From Chitinophagales bacterium (GTDB lineage Bacteria; Bacteroidota; Bacteroidia; Chitinophagales; Chitinophagaceae), in contig JAATGQ010000073.1 of NCBI GenBank assembly GCA_015654595.1, positions 1-64,000 of the forward strand: a stretch of DNA of 64,000 nucleotides. Direction: 5' to 3'. Of this stretch, positions 1 through 10,837 are shown piece after piece. Each line of letters begins with the position of its first letter. The first letter of the stretch is position 1. The notes under the pieces are model-generated. The model saw only the letters and a program-made list of their open reading frames with translations, was not told the origin of the DNA and ran no database searches. Both the position numbers and the translations under genes were made by a program.

Positions 1-45
1 ATAGGGATTTTTGTAAGTCGCTTTTGTGCTGGTTGCATCACTCAG

Positions 46-1245
46 TTAAGTGCCGACACTGACGCCCCATTGCTGGAAAGAAGTAGTGACTCCCGTCTCA
101 TAATTCGTCTTTGCATCTCCCGCATAGTTCCATCCCCGAAGCGCAGCCTCCGCCTTCAGAAACCAAACTTCAGCAGCACTCATCAGCCACTGTGAAGAGG
201 TCTGCTGGAAAAAAGTATTCGTATTAGGACCGGAGAAATTGCCATAGAGATCCTTGGAAACAAATGTGCCAAGGCGGATACCCGCATATGCCCCTGCACC
301 CCGCGAATCGGTCATCTTTTTTCCGGTAACAGGAAGAGCATACACCGGGAGACGGGGGTCCTTGTAACCCGTCATATAGGTCATCAACGCAGCACCCATC
401 CGGCAATCACCATAGGAAGACGCTACCGTCCAGACGTCATTGTTACGGCCGCCGGACTGTTGGAACAACGCATCGTCAGCGGGAGTAGTCATCAAACCAC
501 CTGGGTCTGACAATGCCTTCTCACCCTGCGTTTTTGCAGTAGCCGCGTCAACCTTGGAAATACGCATCGCCAGGCGAAGCCGCAGCGAATTGGCGAATTT
601 CAACCATTGCGCATCCGGCAAAGCGCTTGTGCCATATACGAGATCGCTCGAACCAAGCCAGGAAGCCGCCAGCGTCGTCGTGTCGGCAGGCGTAAGGAGG
701 CTTACCGCCGTATCCAGCTGGGCAAAGAACTCATTGTAGATCTGCTGTTGGCTGTCATAAGGAATGGCGCTGACAGAAGTACCCGCCTTGCTATATGGGA
801 TGGGTCCAAAGCGGTCGGTGACCCTATCCATCGCGTCCACCTGCAGGATCAACGCAATAGCCCACGCATCAGGATGGGTAGAGATCAGATTCAACTGACG
901 CATCTTGGCCACGGGCGCCATAACATAGGTATACTGATCCGTAAACCCACCCGCATCCCAGGAGTCTTTCAAACCATAGTTCTGGTCATTAGAGGCAGTG
1001 AACGGATTCGGAGAAGTATAGTACCCCGCATATCCGTCGCAATTCAGGTTTACTGCCGTCTGATAATTGTGGTAAATATTCTGCGCCATGATCCCAAAGG
1101 TGGACTGCAGCAGAGAAGTCGACTGCTCGTCGTTCAACGCAGCCGGATCGGTATTGTAATCTTTAAAGTTCTTTGTACAGCTGCTGGCTCCGACCACTAA
1201 GAGAGCGGCGGCGGCGGCAGTACGAATATTGAAAGTCATTTTCAT
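46..1245 (-). pseudogene. SusD/RagB-like (SusD-like_2 type) outer-membrane lipoprotein, interrupted by in-frame TAA; C-terminal part runs off window
   Basis: 399-aa ORF with lipoprotein signal (AAALLVVGASSCTKNF) and SusD-like motifs (NGDGYAGYY-like, WLKFANSLRLRLAMRI, AEVWFLKAEAALRGW). Reading frame continues past TAA as LSDATSTKATYKNPY to base 1. Confidence 0.75.
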
Positions 1246-1266
1246 GGCTTAAATTTGAAAGTTTGA

Positions 1267-4200
1267 TTAGAAACTAGCAGTTACGCTAAAACCATAATTC
1301 CTCGTTGCAGGCTGATTGAACACATCGACACCCGAAAGACCATTACCCGTAGACATCGTCAGCTCGGGATCGAACGGCGCCTTCTTCGTAAAATACAACA
1401 GGTTACGACCGATCAACGACAGCTTAACGGATTTGAAGAAATTATTGGGGATCGGCAAAAGATAACCCAGATCAGCCTCACGAAGTCTCACAGTCGTTGC
1501 GCTGTAAACATATTCGCCGGAGATACCATTACGACCGCCGATCGCATTATACCAGGTATAAGGATCGATCTTCGAATAAGTCTGAGTAGCGTCCGTGCTG
1601 TTTACGCCATTGATCGCAACAAATCCTTTCTTACGGGCAGCACCCGTAACATCAGATACGCCATATTGATCCATGATCGCCTGGGTCAACGACATGACCT
1701 GACCGCCGAACTTGCCGTCGACCAATACGCCAAGGCTCCAGTTCTTATAGGTAAAGTCGTTTCTCCATCCCAGCTGGAAACGGGGAGCCGCATTGCCAAG
1801 ACGAGTGAAGGTGGAGCTAACCACAGGCTTTAGTTGACCGGTAGTCGCATCCTGCGTGAACTCCTGGCGGCCCTGCGCATCCTTCTGGATCGAGTAGCCA
1901 TAAACATCGCCATATTGCCCGCCTTCCTGCAGGATTGATTCAAAAGCATTATTGCCGGAACCTGTCAGGATGAACTGCTTGATATTGTCCTTGTCATCCA
2001 GCGCTATCACCTTGTTGCGGTTCATGGCGCCGTTGAAACCTGTAGTCCAGGTGAAATCCTTTTGCTTGATCACATCGTATCCAACGGTAAATTCGATACC
2101 GGCATTCTGGATATTACCCGCGTTGACATAACCTGTGCTATACAGAGATGCGGCAACGGGAGTGATCGGGAAGAACTGATTCTTTGTGTTCGTCTTATAA
2201 TAAGTGAATGTAAAGTTCAGACGATTGTTCAGCATACGCCATTCGGTACCAAACTCGATAGAGTTTGTCTTTTCAGGCTTCAGCGTACGGAAAGCAGCTG
2301 CCGTGTTGAACACCAGCTGACCAGAGCTGTTGGCTGTATTCTGAACCGTTGTCAGATAAGGCGGTACTGTGTTACCCACCTGCGCATACGTTCCGCGAAC
2401 CTTACCATAATTGATAAAGGCAGGCAGCTTCAGCAGCTGAGACAGGATCACAGACAAACCAACCGAAGGATAGAAGAAAGACTCGTTTGGCGTAAAGGCC
2501 AGGTTAGAAGACCAGTCGTTTCTGCCGGTCAGCGTCAGATAAACCCAATCGTTAAAGGAGACGTCCAGGTTTCCAAAGACTGACTGGATTTGACTATGAA
2601 CGGGGTAAGCACTCGCATAACCAGGAGACGCGCCGGAATAAGGAAGCGTCGGATTCAGCGTTACCGATGTCTGATTCGGCTGAGAAGCGATGATATTGTT
2701 GATAGAGAACCAGTCTGTCGTAGACAGGTCACCCTGAACGGTACTGCCGGTTACCAGGTTATCCGTGATGCTCGTACCCACAAGGCCATTGACCTTAAAG
2801 GCATTGTGCATCGGGATAGTAAAGTTCGCAATAAAGTCGCCATACTTCTGCTCTGTCGTCTGCGTGCCATACGTCATGTGACCTTTTGCATTGCTGTTGA
2901 AATAAGCATTGGTACCGGAGTGTTCGTCACTCTCATAGGTATCTTCGAAATGGTCGACGTCGCCGCGGGCCTGCAGGCTCAACCAGGGAGCGACCTCGTA
3001 CTTGACGCTTCCCGTGAACAGGATACGGTTACGAACAGCCAGGCTGGGTTCCTGGTTTACGATCCACCAGGGGCTTTGTTGCTCCAGGTCATCGCTGTAA
3101 GGCCAGTTCTGACGGGCATATCCTGTTGCATTGGGATTGAAGTAGTTGTTCTTATAAGTCGAAATATCCTTTCCGCGGGGGAACAGATAAAGACCAATAA
3201 GGGGGTTCTGGTAAATACCCAGGTTAGGGCTGTTGTAGATCTTCTGCGAAACATAGTTCACATTTCCATCCACAGTCAGCTTATCATGCAGGAACTTAGC
3301 TGTTTCACGCAGCGTAAAGTTGTTACGCAGCAGCTTGTTGGTCGGCTCGACACCGGTAGCATCTGTATTGGCATAAGAGAAATAGGTCTGCGCCTTTTCA
3401 TTACCGCCAGCCAGGGAAATAGCATTCGTCCAGTTCATCCCCGTGCGGAAAAAATCGTTCAGATTGTCATGCGCAGCAGTAGGAGCCGTTCCTGTACTGT
3501 CCCAGCTAAAGGGAGAAGTAGGAGTAGACTCGCCATAGCTGTTCTGGAACTTCGGCTTGTAAGCGATCGTCTGAGCAGTAATAGAAGAAGAGAAGTTGAT
3601 CGAAGTCGTACCGGCCTTACCCTTCTTGGTCGTGATCAGGATAACGCCATTCTGAGCCTGGCTTCCGTACAGAGCGGCAGCAGAAGCGCCTTCCAGTACA
3701 GTGATGCTCGCGATATCTTCGGGATTCAGGTTGGAAATACCATCGCCGCCATCAGGATTACCACCGTAAGTACCACCGGGTTGACCATTGGTATTAGAGC
3801 CGTTTGAGATCGGAATACCATCAATTACGTATAAGGGCTGGTTGTTGCCATTAGCCGAACGGTTGCCACGCAGCAATACTTTTGTAGAACCGCCTACGCC
3901 GGAGGCGCTGGGAGTGATCGTCACACCCGCAACCTTACCGTTGAGGCTGTTCATCAGGTTGTCCGTCTTGACAGATGTCAGCTGATCGCCGGTTACCTGC
4001 TGCGTAGCATAGGTCAGCGATTTCTCGCTACGCTTGATACCCAGGGCGGTAATAACGATCTCACCCAGATTTTCCTGGGAAACCGTCAGGGTGATGTCGC
4101 TGGTATTGTCCTTTCCAACTGTCAATTCTTTCGAAGCATACCCGACAGAAGTAAAGACAAGCACCTGGCCGTCTTCCGCTTCGATCTTATATTCGCCCTT

Positions 4201-4728
4201 ATCATTGGATACGGCGCTGCGTTGTGTTCCCTTTACAGTAACGGTAACACCTGCCAGCGGTTCGTTCTTGTCGTTCTTAACCACCCCGCTGACAATGGCA
4301 GCAGGCGTTTCCACGACAACAGCCTTAGGATCAACAGCAGGCGCAGGCGCCGCTTTGATCGCAATGATATACTTCTCAATCGTGTAGGCCAGGTTTTGTT
4401 CTTTCAGGATGGCATCCAGAACTTCCCGGACCTCGACATTCTTCATATCGATATCGATCAGATGCGTAGCATGCAAATCGTTGTACTTGTATAAAAAGGA
4501 GTAATGGCTTTGCCGTTCGATCGTGGCAAAGACCTTTTCAAGGGAAACATTGTGACCGGAGACAGAAACTTTCTGCGCAAGACCTTTTGCAGAAATATTC
4601 ATCACCGAGGCTAATAAAAGGATGGTTGTCAACCTCATAATCAGAAGCGTTTTAGCAAGCAGCCCCCTATCGGACGGAGGGAGCTCTGCCCCGCGCGGCG
4701 GAGGCGTGCAGAGAATCGGAAGTTTCAT
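1267..4728 (-). CDS. SusC/RagA-family TonB-linked outer membrane protein with N-terminal STN (secretin/TonB short N-terminal) domain and carboxypeptidase-like plug extension
   Basis: ORF 1267..4821; start at MKLPILCTPPP (4728) is more likely. STN-like region VSLEKVFATIERQSHYSFLYKYNDL, CarboxypepD_reg-like domain, plug LYVIDGIPISNG, EDIASITVLEGASAAALYGSQAQNGVILITTKKGK. Confidence 0.93.
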   Translation of the reverse strand: MKLPILCTPPPRGAELPPSDRGLLAKTLLIMRLTTILLLASVMNISAKGLAQKVSVSGHNVSLEKVFATIERQSHYSFLYKYNDLHATHLIDIDMKNVEVREVLDAILKEQNLAYTIEKYIIAIKAAPAPAVDPKAVVVETPAAIVSGVVKNDKNEPLAGVTVTVKGTQRSAVSNDKGEYKIEAEDGQVLVFTSVGYASKELTVGKDNTSDITLTVSQENLGEIVITALGIKRSEKSLTYATQQVTGDQLTSVKTDNLMNSLNGKVAGVTITPSASGVGGSTKVLLRGNRSANGNNQPLYVIDGIPISNGSNTNGQPGGTYGGNPDGGDGISNLNPEDIASITVLEGASAAALYGSQAQNGVILITTKKGKAGTTSINFSSSITAQTIAYKPKFQNSYGESTPTSPFSWDSTGTAPTAAHDNLNDFFRTGMNWTNAISLAGGNEKAQTYFSYANTDATGVEPTNKLLRNNFTLRETAKFLHDKLTVDGNVNYVSQKIYNSPNLGIYQNPLIGLYLFPRGKDISTYKNNYFNPNATGYARQNWPYSDDLEQQSPWWIVNQEPSLAVRNRILFTGSVKYEVAPWLSLQARGDVDHFEDTYESDEHSGTNAYFNSNAKGHMTYGTQTTEQKYGDFIANFTIPMHNAFKVNGLVGTSITDNLVTGSTVQGDLSTTDWFSINNIIASQPNQTSVTLNPTLPYSGASPGYASAYPVHSQIQSVFGNLDVSFNDWVYLTLTGRNDWSSNLAFTPNESFFYPSVGLSVILSQLLKLPAFINYGKVRGTYAQVGNTVPPYLTTVQNTANSSGQLVFNTAAAFRTLKPEKTNSIEFGTEWRMLNNRLNFTFTYYKTNTKNQFFPITPVAASLYSTGYVNAGNIQNAGIEFTVGYDVIKQKDFTWTTGFNGAMNRNKVIALDDKDNIKQFILTGSGNNAFESILQEGGQYGDVYGYSIQKDAQGRQEFTQDATTGQLKPVVSSTFTRLGNAAPRFQLGWRNDFTYKNWSLGVLVDGKFGGQVMSLTQAIMDQYGVSDVTGAARKKGFVAINGVNSTDATQTYSKIDPYTWYNAIGGRNGISGEYVYSATTVRLREADLGYLLPIPNNFFKSVKLSLIGRNLLYFTKKAPFDPELTMSTGNGLSGVDVFNQPATRNYGFSVTASF

Positions 4729-4993
4729 ATTTTTGTTTAGATTGGTTTTAAACCGTAAAAATTTGTGTCTTTTGAAAGAAGAGGACAAGTTGGTAGGAAA
4801 CCGATCGATCCCCGGTCGCAAGCCGGAGTTTTATAGCCGGAAGTGTCGCAAGCACTTTCGGTTTTTTTATTATCGGCACCTCTGTAAAGGGGTGATTATG
4901 TTTTCATATGCAAGTAATTTTTGGTTTTTGCAATAGTTATTCGTAAAAGATCAAAGTCTTAACCACTGACAACCAGTGATTTAAATTGCTATG

Positions 4994-6181
4994 TTAGCTT
5001 AATACGGTAATCGTCTTTCCTTCGATCTTAAATCTTATCCCGATGAGCTCCATGATGTGCAGCACCTCTCTCACATCGGCAGCCCGGGGAATACGACCTA
5101 CAATCTCATCGGCGGGCGGACCACCCGAATAAACGATATCGACATCATACCAGCGCGCAATCTGCCGCATTACATTCTGGACTGGCGTACGTTCGAAAAA
5201 GTAATAGCCGTCTTTCCAGGCTGTTACAGCCTTGATATTCACCGACTTAATGTCTACTACGCCGCCAGCTCCAAATACCCCCTGCTCACCCGGAGCCAAC
5301 TGCTTTCCTGCGCCCTCACCCAGTTTTACAGCCCCCTGTATAAGGGTCGTTTTCACCGGGCCCTCCTCGTCATAGGCCATGATATTGATATCCGTTCCCA
5401 AAACCTGGGTGGTAGTGTTCTTGGCCTTTACGATAAAGGGCTTTTCAGCCGAAGCCCTGACTTCGAAATAGGCCTCCCCCGTCAGCTGAACTTCACGCGT
5501 AGCAGTTGTAAAAGCCGTCGGGAACCGCAAAGAAGAAGCCGCATCCAGCCACACTTTGGTTCCGTCGGGTAAGATGATCTGGTACTGACCGCCCCTGGGC
5601 GTAGCAATGGTATTGTACATCGGCCCCTGACCACTGGCTCCTCCGCCCGCATAAGCCAGCTGACCGCCGTCCAGCTTGATGACCTTGGTATTGCCCTGCT
5701 GCCCGATAACTCCATTGTGCGCATCGTCCAAAAGGATCTGCTGCCCGTTGGCCAACGTAAGAATTGCCTTGTTCGTTCCAGGATGAATACTGTCTTTTTT
5801 CGGAGCAGGAACGGACTCCTGCGCAACAGGAGCAGGCTTCCGGTGAAGAAGAAGATAATCAGCCCCGCCGACAACCGCCAAAAGAATAACAGCCGCCGCT
5901 GCCATCCGCCGGTTGATCGGACGAAGAATAGCCCGGCTCGATCGGGAAGAACGGAACCCGGTCTGACGATCTACGTTGTATATGTTGTGGAGAACAGCGT
6001 CCCATTCCTGGTCGGGAACCGCCGCAAAAGAAGGAGCTGAAGGAAATTGAGCCGCCATTGCCTCCTGAATAAGACTCTCGTATTCAGGATCTTGCAGAAT
6101 AGACTGCCACTCTTCCTGCTCAGCCTCGGTAAGCAGGGAGTGGACAAAACGATCCAGTAAATAAGCAATCCGTGACTGCAT
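4994..6181 (-). CDS. FecR-family anti-sigma factor
   Basis: Single TM segment then TPRGGQYQIILPDGTKVWLDAASSLRFPTAF and C-terminal DUF4974-like domain. AGGAGG precedes the ATG at 6181 (MQSRIAYLL). Confidence 0.92.
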   Translation of the reverse strand: MQSRIAYLLDRFVHSLLTEAEQEEWQSILQDPEYESLIQEAMAAQFPSAPSFAAVPDQEWDAVLHNIYNVDRQTGFRSSRSSRAILRPINRRMAAAAVILLAVVGGADYLLLHRKPAPVAQESVPAPKKDSIHPGTNKAILTLANGQQILLDDAHNGVIGQQGNTKVIKLDGGQLAYAGGGASGQGPMYNTIATPRGGQYQIILPDGTKVWLDAASSLRFPTAFTTATREVQLTGEAYFEVRASAEKPFIVKAKNTTTQVLGTDINIMAYDEEGPVKTTLIQGAVKLGEGAGKQLAPGEQGVFGAGGVVDIKSVNIKAVTAWKDGYYFFERTPVQNVMRQIARWYDVDIVYSGGPPADEIVGRIPRAADVREVLHIMELIGIRFKIEGKTITVLS

Positions 6182-6308
6182 ATGGCGAACCTCCTGCATT
6201 ATTAGAACACCCAAAACAAAAAAAGGACTACTGACTTTTAACTTTTTTTTAAACCTGCCCGGATGGGCATCCGCAATTGTGCGACAGGCTCTTACAGGGG
6301 TGCAAAAA

Positions 6309-6878
6309 CTACCACTCATGCCCTTTGGAGGCAAGATACTTTCTGATATATTTCAGGCTGCTGACCAGAGAATTCTTAACCGTATTGGATGAGATACGCA
6401 ACATTACGGCAATTTCAGGGATCTTCATCCCTTCATCACGGCTCATTTGATAGATCCGCCTGCGACGGGATGGTAATTTGTTTACCGCCTCCGAAATAAG
6501 CCGGTTGATCTCATTCAAACGAATAGTGTGTATAGTTGACATATCCTCTTCGGATAATCGACCTGCTTTTTCCAATTGCGCCAGCCCGTTAGCCCGAAGA
6601 CTCTGCTTTTTCAAATACTTATAACACTCGTTGGCAGCAATAGTATAGATCCATGCCCTTGGCGACTCGACCTCTTCCAGCTTATCCCGGCTCATCCATA
6701 GCCGCATAAAGGTCTCCTGGATGATCTCCTTGGTATCCTCTGCCGACTTTGTAAGCCTGGATATAAAAGGCTTCAGACTCCCAAGGTAAGCGTAGAACAA
6801 GCTGGAAAACGCAGCTTCGTTCCCTTGAGCTATTTGCTGTAAAAGGGCCTTTTCGTCTTGCACCAATGGATCCGGCAA
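6309..6878 (-). CDS. ECF RNA polymerase sigma-70 factor
   Basis: Region 2 (TKEIIQETFMRLW) and region 4 (LPSRRRRIYQMSRDEGMKIPEIAVMLRISSNTVKNSLVSSLKYIRKYL). Confidence 0.93.
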   Translation of the reverse strand: MPDPLVQDEKALLQQIAQGNEAAFSSLFYAYLGSLKPFISRLTKSAEDTKEIIQETFMRLWMSRDKLEEVESPRAWIYTIAANECYKYLKKQSLRANGLAQLEKAGRLSEEDMSTIHTIRLNEINRLISEAVNKLPSRRRRIYQMSRDEGMKIPEIAVMLRISSNTVKNSLVSSLKYIRKYLASKGHEW

Positions 6879-6965
6879 ATGGAGATTTTGATTTAGCGTG
6901 CAAAGCTAGGCATCAAATGGCATATTATGGTCAAAAAAACCTCAGGACTTTGCCCGCTCGCCTGT

Positions 6966-7943
6966 TTATCCAACAGCCTCCTTGTTGTATTTTGTTCTGT
7001 ATTCAATGGGAGACATCGAAGTTACTTTTTTGAAAATATCCCGAAAAGCTTTTGTATCATTGTATCCGACCTCGTACATAACCTCTCCTATCGTTTTGCG
7101 ACTGAGTTCTAACTGCCGTTTGGCCGCTTCGATCTTGACGCGCTGCCAATACTCCAGAATAGTATTATTCGTCGCTTTTTTAAACCTCCTCTCGAAAGTT
7201 CGTCGTGCGATGCTAAACTTCTCGGCAAGTTCATCCACTGACCATTTTTCGTGGTAATTGGTCTCTATAAATTCCTGGACGGCCGCAATCTCCTGGTCGT
7301 TGTGTTCCTTCTGGCCCTTAAAAACGGTGAAGGGACTCTGGCTGGACCGCTCCATATCCAGGACGAATAGCTTGGCCGTATAGATCGCGATCTCCCGGGT
7401 GGTATATTTCTCCACCAGGTAGAGCAGTAAATTCCAGTAAGAGTTGGCGCCGCCGCTCGTGTAAATGCCGCTTTGTTCTGTCACGATCCGGTCGTCGGTC
7501 AATTCGATATCCGGATACATGGTTCTGAATTCGTTGGCGAAAAGCCAATGCGTACTGCAGGCCTTTCCCTTTAAAAGTCCTGATTCCGCCAGCAGAAAAG
7601 CGCCGACACAAAGACTGGCTACTTCAGCGCCCGCCTTATACCATTTGTTGATCCAGGGTATCATTTCCTTATTCATCCGGACCGCATGGGTCATGTTGCC
7701 GCTAAGCGCCGGTATGATGACCAGATCCGGCTTTCGGGCCGTACTAAGCAAGGCGTCAACGTGCACGGAAAAAATGCCATTCGTCACCTTGACTTCCGGG
7801 GTCATCCCTACCAACTGGACGTTGAACAACGGATCACGTCCCGTGGCTTTTAAAAATTCATTGACGGCGGTAAAAACATAACGAGGGTCGGCAACGGCTT
7901 CTATTATGGCAGTCTCTGGGACCAGAATGGCAACATTCTTCAT
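6966..7943 (-). CDS. GlxA-like transcriptional regulator (DJ-1/PfpI-type domain + AraC HTH)
   Basis: N-terminal PfpI-like fold with SLCVGAFLLAESGLLKGKACSTHW; C-terminal AraC HTH (FERRFKKATNNTILEYWQRVKIEAAKRQLE). Confidence 0.88.
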   Translation of the reverse strand: MKNVAILVPETAIIEAVADPRYVFTAVNEFLKATGRDPLFNVQLVGMTPEVKVTNGIFSVHVDALLSTARKPDLVIIPALSGNMTHAVRMNKEMIPWINKWYKAGAEVASLCVGAFLLAESGLLKGKACSTHWLFANEFRTMYPDIELTDDRIVTEQSGIYTSGGANSYWNLLLYLVEKYTTREIAIYTAKLFVLDMERSSQSPFTVFKGQKEHNDQEIAAVQEFIETNYHEKWSVDELAEKFSIARRTFERRFKKATNNTILEYWQRVKIEAAKRQLELSRKTIGEVMYEVGYNDTKAFRDIFKKVTSMSPIEYRTKYNKEAVG

Positions 7944-8153
7944 GACGCAAATCGTTTTAGATGTCTGATAAAGATAGCACCAATTGTTGTCGTAAACAAC
8001 CCCGGATATTGACGGAAGGCTACCCCTTCCTGAACATCATGACGGATTATGTTTGTATAGTCGCCCCACTAATGGACGAACCCCTCCGGCAGACACACGA
8101 ACAACAGTTACAACAACCTTGCAAGCCCAAACAAAAACATATAAATAACCAAT

Positions 8154-8627
8154 ATGACAACCATCAACGCTTATTTGAATTTCAATGGACGGTGCCGGGA
8201 AGCGCTGACTTTTTACCAGGAATGTCTTGGGGGCGAACTCTACCTGCAAAAAATCGCCGGCTCCCCGATGGCCTTACACATGCCTTCGAGAGCCGGCGAA
8301 AAGATATTACACGGCAGCCTGACGCTCAACGGAAAAGTATTACTACTGGCCTCCGATATGATCGGAACCGACCTCATCCCCGGAAACCAGATCACGCTTT
8401 GCCTCAACTGCGGCAATGAACACGACATGCAGGAAAGTTTTGACAAACTCACAAGGGAAGGAACGATCAAACATCACCTGCACCAAAGCCTTTGGGGAAC
8501 AACTTTTGGCGAACTGACCGACCGGTTTGGCATGACCTGGATGTTTAATTATTCCAGAATGCTGAACCACCCTGTCACGCCAGATGATCCCGAAGATGAG
8601 CCAGATCTCCCATCTCTGCCTCAGTAA
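8154..8627 (+). CDS. VOC-family protein, PhnB/glyoxalase-like
   Basis: MTTINAYLNFNGRCREALTFYQECLGGEL...WGTTFGELTDRFGMTWMFN, typical PhnB-like pattern. Confidence 0.88.
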   Translation: MTTINAYLNFNGRCREALTFYQECLGGELYLQKIAGSPMALHMPSRAGEKILHGSLTLNGKVLLLASDMIGTDLIPGNQITLCLNCGNEHDMQESFDKLTREGTIKHHLHQSLWGTTFGELTDRFGMTWMFNYSRMLNHPVTPDDPEDEPDLPSLPQ

Positions 8628-8952
8628 ATAGCCTCGACCGGATAAAGAAACGTATCCCAAGCGGGATCTCCAGCGAGAAGCTGCTCCCTCGCCCTGGCGT
8701 CACATCCAGGGTGAGCTGGGTATGCTGCCAGTATTCAAATTGATCGCGGGACATAAAGAACCGGCAGCCATAGACCTCACCCAAACACACGTCACTGCCG
8801 CCGGTTTTGAATTCACCCTCAGCGAAGCACATAGGCTGTGATCCGTCACAACACCCCCCGCTCTGATGGAACATCAGAGGGCCATGAATAGCGCGCAACC
8901 TGTCGATCAGGCTCGCTGCCGCATCCGTCCAGATGATTCGGGGGGTCGACAT
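8575..8952 (-). CDS. DUF779 domain-containing protein
   Basis: GPLMFHQSGGCCDGSQPMCF motif; stop/start adjacency to aldehyde dehydrogenase at 8952. Confidence 0.88.
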   Translation of the reverse strand: MSTPRIIWTDAAASLIDRLRAIHGPLMFHQSGGCCDGSQPMCFAEGEFKTGGSDVCLGEVYGCRFFMSRDQFEYWQHTQLTLDVTPGRGSSFSLEIPLGIRFFIRSRLFTEAEMGDLAHLRDHLA

Positions 8953-10487
8953 CAGAAAAAGCCCAGTTTGGTTTTACTATAGGAGATCAACATATTTTTC
9001 GTCTGCCGGTAATGGTTGAGCATCATCTTGTGTGTCTCTCTTCCAAAACCGGATTTCTTATATCCGCCAAAAGGTGCATGCGCGGGATAAGCATGATAAC
9101 AATTCACCCATACCCTGCCGGCTTGTATCGCACGTGGTACCTGGTATAGTTCATGCGCATCTCTTGTCCAAACGCCCGCGCCAAGTCCATATAATGTATC
9201 GTTCGCGATATCGATAGCCTCCTGGGTAGAGCTAAAGGTCGTCACGCAGCTGACAGGTCCAAAGATCTCCTCTTGAAAGATGCGCATCTTATTGTTTCCG
9301 CGAAACAAGGTCGGCTGGATATAATAACCATGTTCCAGTCCGCTGTTCTGATGAAAAGCCTCTCCGCCGCATAATACCTTGGCCCCTTCCTGTTTGCCGA
9401 TATCCAGGTAGCTCAGAATCTTGTTGTACTGGTCCTCCGAAGCCTGTGCCCCCATCATCACCGTGCCATCCAGGGGATTGCCCATTTTAATGGCTTTGGT
9501 CCTGCGGATCACCCTTTCCATGAAAGCGTCATAGATCTTTTCATGAACCAGGATCCGGCTGGGGCAGGTACAAACTTCACCCTGGTTTAACGCAAACATC
9601 ACGGCGCCTTCCACGGCCTTGTCCACAAAGTCGTCATCGGCATCCATCACCGATTCAAAAAAGATATTGGGACTCTTTCCACCGAGCTCCATCGTAACGG
9701 GGATCAGATTTTCAGAGGCGTATTGCATGATGAGACGTCCTGTTGTCGTTTCGCCTGTAAAGGCGACCTTCTGGACCTTGGGCGAAGAAGCCAGCGGCTT
9801 ACCAGCCTCGGGACCAAACCCCGTCACGATGTTCAGAACACCCGGAGGCAATACATGCCCTACCATCTCCATAAAGCACATGATACTCGTAGGCGTCTGC
9901 TCTGCCGGCTTCACCACGACACAGCAACCTGCCGCCAGCGCCGGAGCCATTTTCCACGCCGCCATCAGCAGGGGAAAGTTCCAGGGGATGATCTGCCCTA
10001 CGACGCCGATCGGTTCGTGCAGATTGATGCTGACCGTCGTCTCGTCGTGTTCGCTGATCGTTCCTTCTTCGCTGCGGATCACGCCGGCAAAGTACCGGAA
10101 GTGATCGACCACCAGCGGAATATCGGCTGCCCTTGTCTCCCGGATGGCCTTTCCATTGTCGATCGTCTCAACCGTCGCCAGGTATTCCAGGTTGTCTTCC
10201 ACGATCTGGGCGATCTTTAACAGGATGTTGCTGCGGTAGGCTGCAGCCGTCCGACTCCATAAGGGAAATGCGATATGGGCGGCATCGATCGCTTTTTCGA
10301 TGTCTTTTGCATTCCCGCGGGCAGCCTGTGTAAAAACCTTTCCGTCGATAGGAGAAATATTATCAAAGTATTGACCGCTGTCCGGAGCAGTCCATTTGCC
10401 ACCGATATAGTGGTCATATCTGTCTTTAAAAGTGGGGCGCGCCGCCAAAGTAGAGGCGGGTGCGGCAGCTGTCGCTGAGATACTCAT
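8952..10487 (-). CDS. NAD-dependent aldehyde dehydrogenase
   Basis: [48 protein letters not shown]; 511 aa. Confidence 0.95.
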   Translation of the reverse strand: MSISATAAAPASTLAARPTFKDRYDHYIGGKWTAPDSGQYFDNISPIDGKVFTQAARGNAKDIEKAIDAAHIAFPLWSRTAAAYRSNILLKIAQIVEDNLEYLATVETIDNGKAIRETRAADIPLVVDHFRYFAGVIRSEEGTISEHDETTVSINLHEPIGVVGQIIPWNFPLLMAAWKMAPALAAGCCVVVKPAEQTPTSIMCFMEMVGHVLPPGVLNIVTGFGPEAGKPLASSPKVQKVAFTGETTTGRLIMQYASENLIPVTMELGGKSPNIFFESVMDADDDFVDKAVEGAVMFALNQGEVCTCPSRILVHEKIYDAFMERVIRRTKAIKMGNPLDGTVMMGAQASEDQYNKILSYLDIGKQEGAKVLCGGEAFHQNSGLEHGYYIQPTLFRGNNKMRIFQEEIFGPVSCVTTFSSTQEAIDIANDTLYGLGAGVWTRDAHELYQVPRAIQAGRVWVNCYHAYPAHAPFGGYKKSGFGRETHKMMLNHYRQTKNMLISYSKTKLGFF

Positions 10488-10837
10488 GGCATGCTTATTT
10501 TAATCGTTAAACAATAGGCTAATTTGGAAATTTACCGCCGCCCGCGCCGGAATTTTTGTACTTTTTTATAGCACGATCGTACCGATCTTTGGTCCTCCTG
10601 CCCCTCTGACGTCCCCCTCCGCCAATCCTCGTCCCCGCATTGCCCGCCGCTGCCACACATCCCCCCAATTCCACATTCCCGCACTTACCCGCCCCGGCTC
10701 GCCGCTCAGCTTGCCGGCCCATTGTCGACCTCACTGCTTTGCCTTCACCCCTTCGCGGCCCGCATTTGTTCCGCCCCCGCCCGCGGAATTCTCCGCTTTT
10801 TTTTGTAAATTGACTGTCTAACCAACGATCGCCTGCC

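Noticed and set aside
607-1200. 197-aa + strand ORF antisense to susD-like gene
   Set aside because: Arg-rich shadow translation of a well-supported minus-strand gene.
2590-3807. 405-aa + strand ORF antisense to susC
   Set aside because: No domain signal; composition typical of antisense frame of a GC-rich coding region.
4994-6878. ECF-FecR-SusC(STN) cascade as a novel system
   Set aside because: Well-known trans-envelope regulatory arrangement in Bacteroidota; ordinary apart from the damaged SusD.
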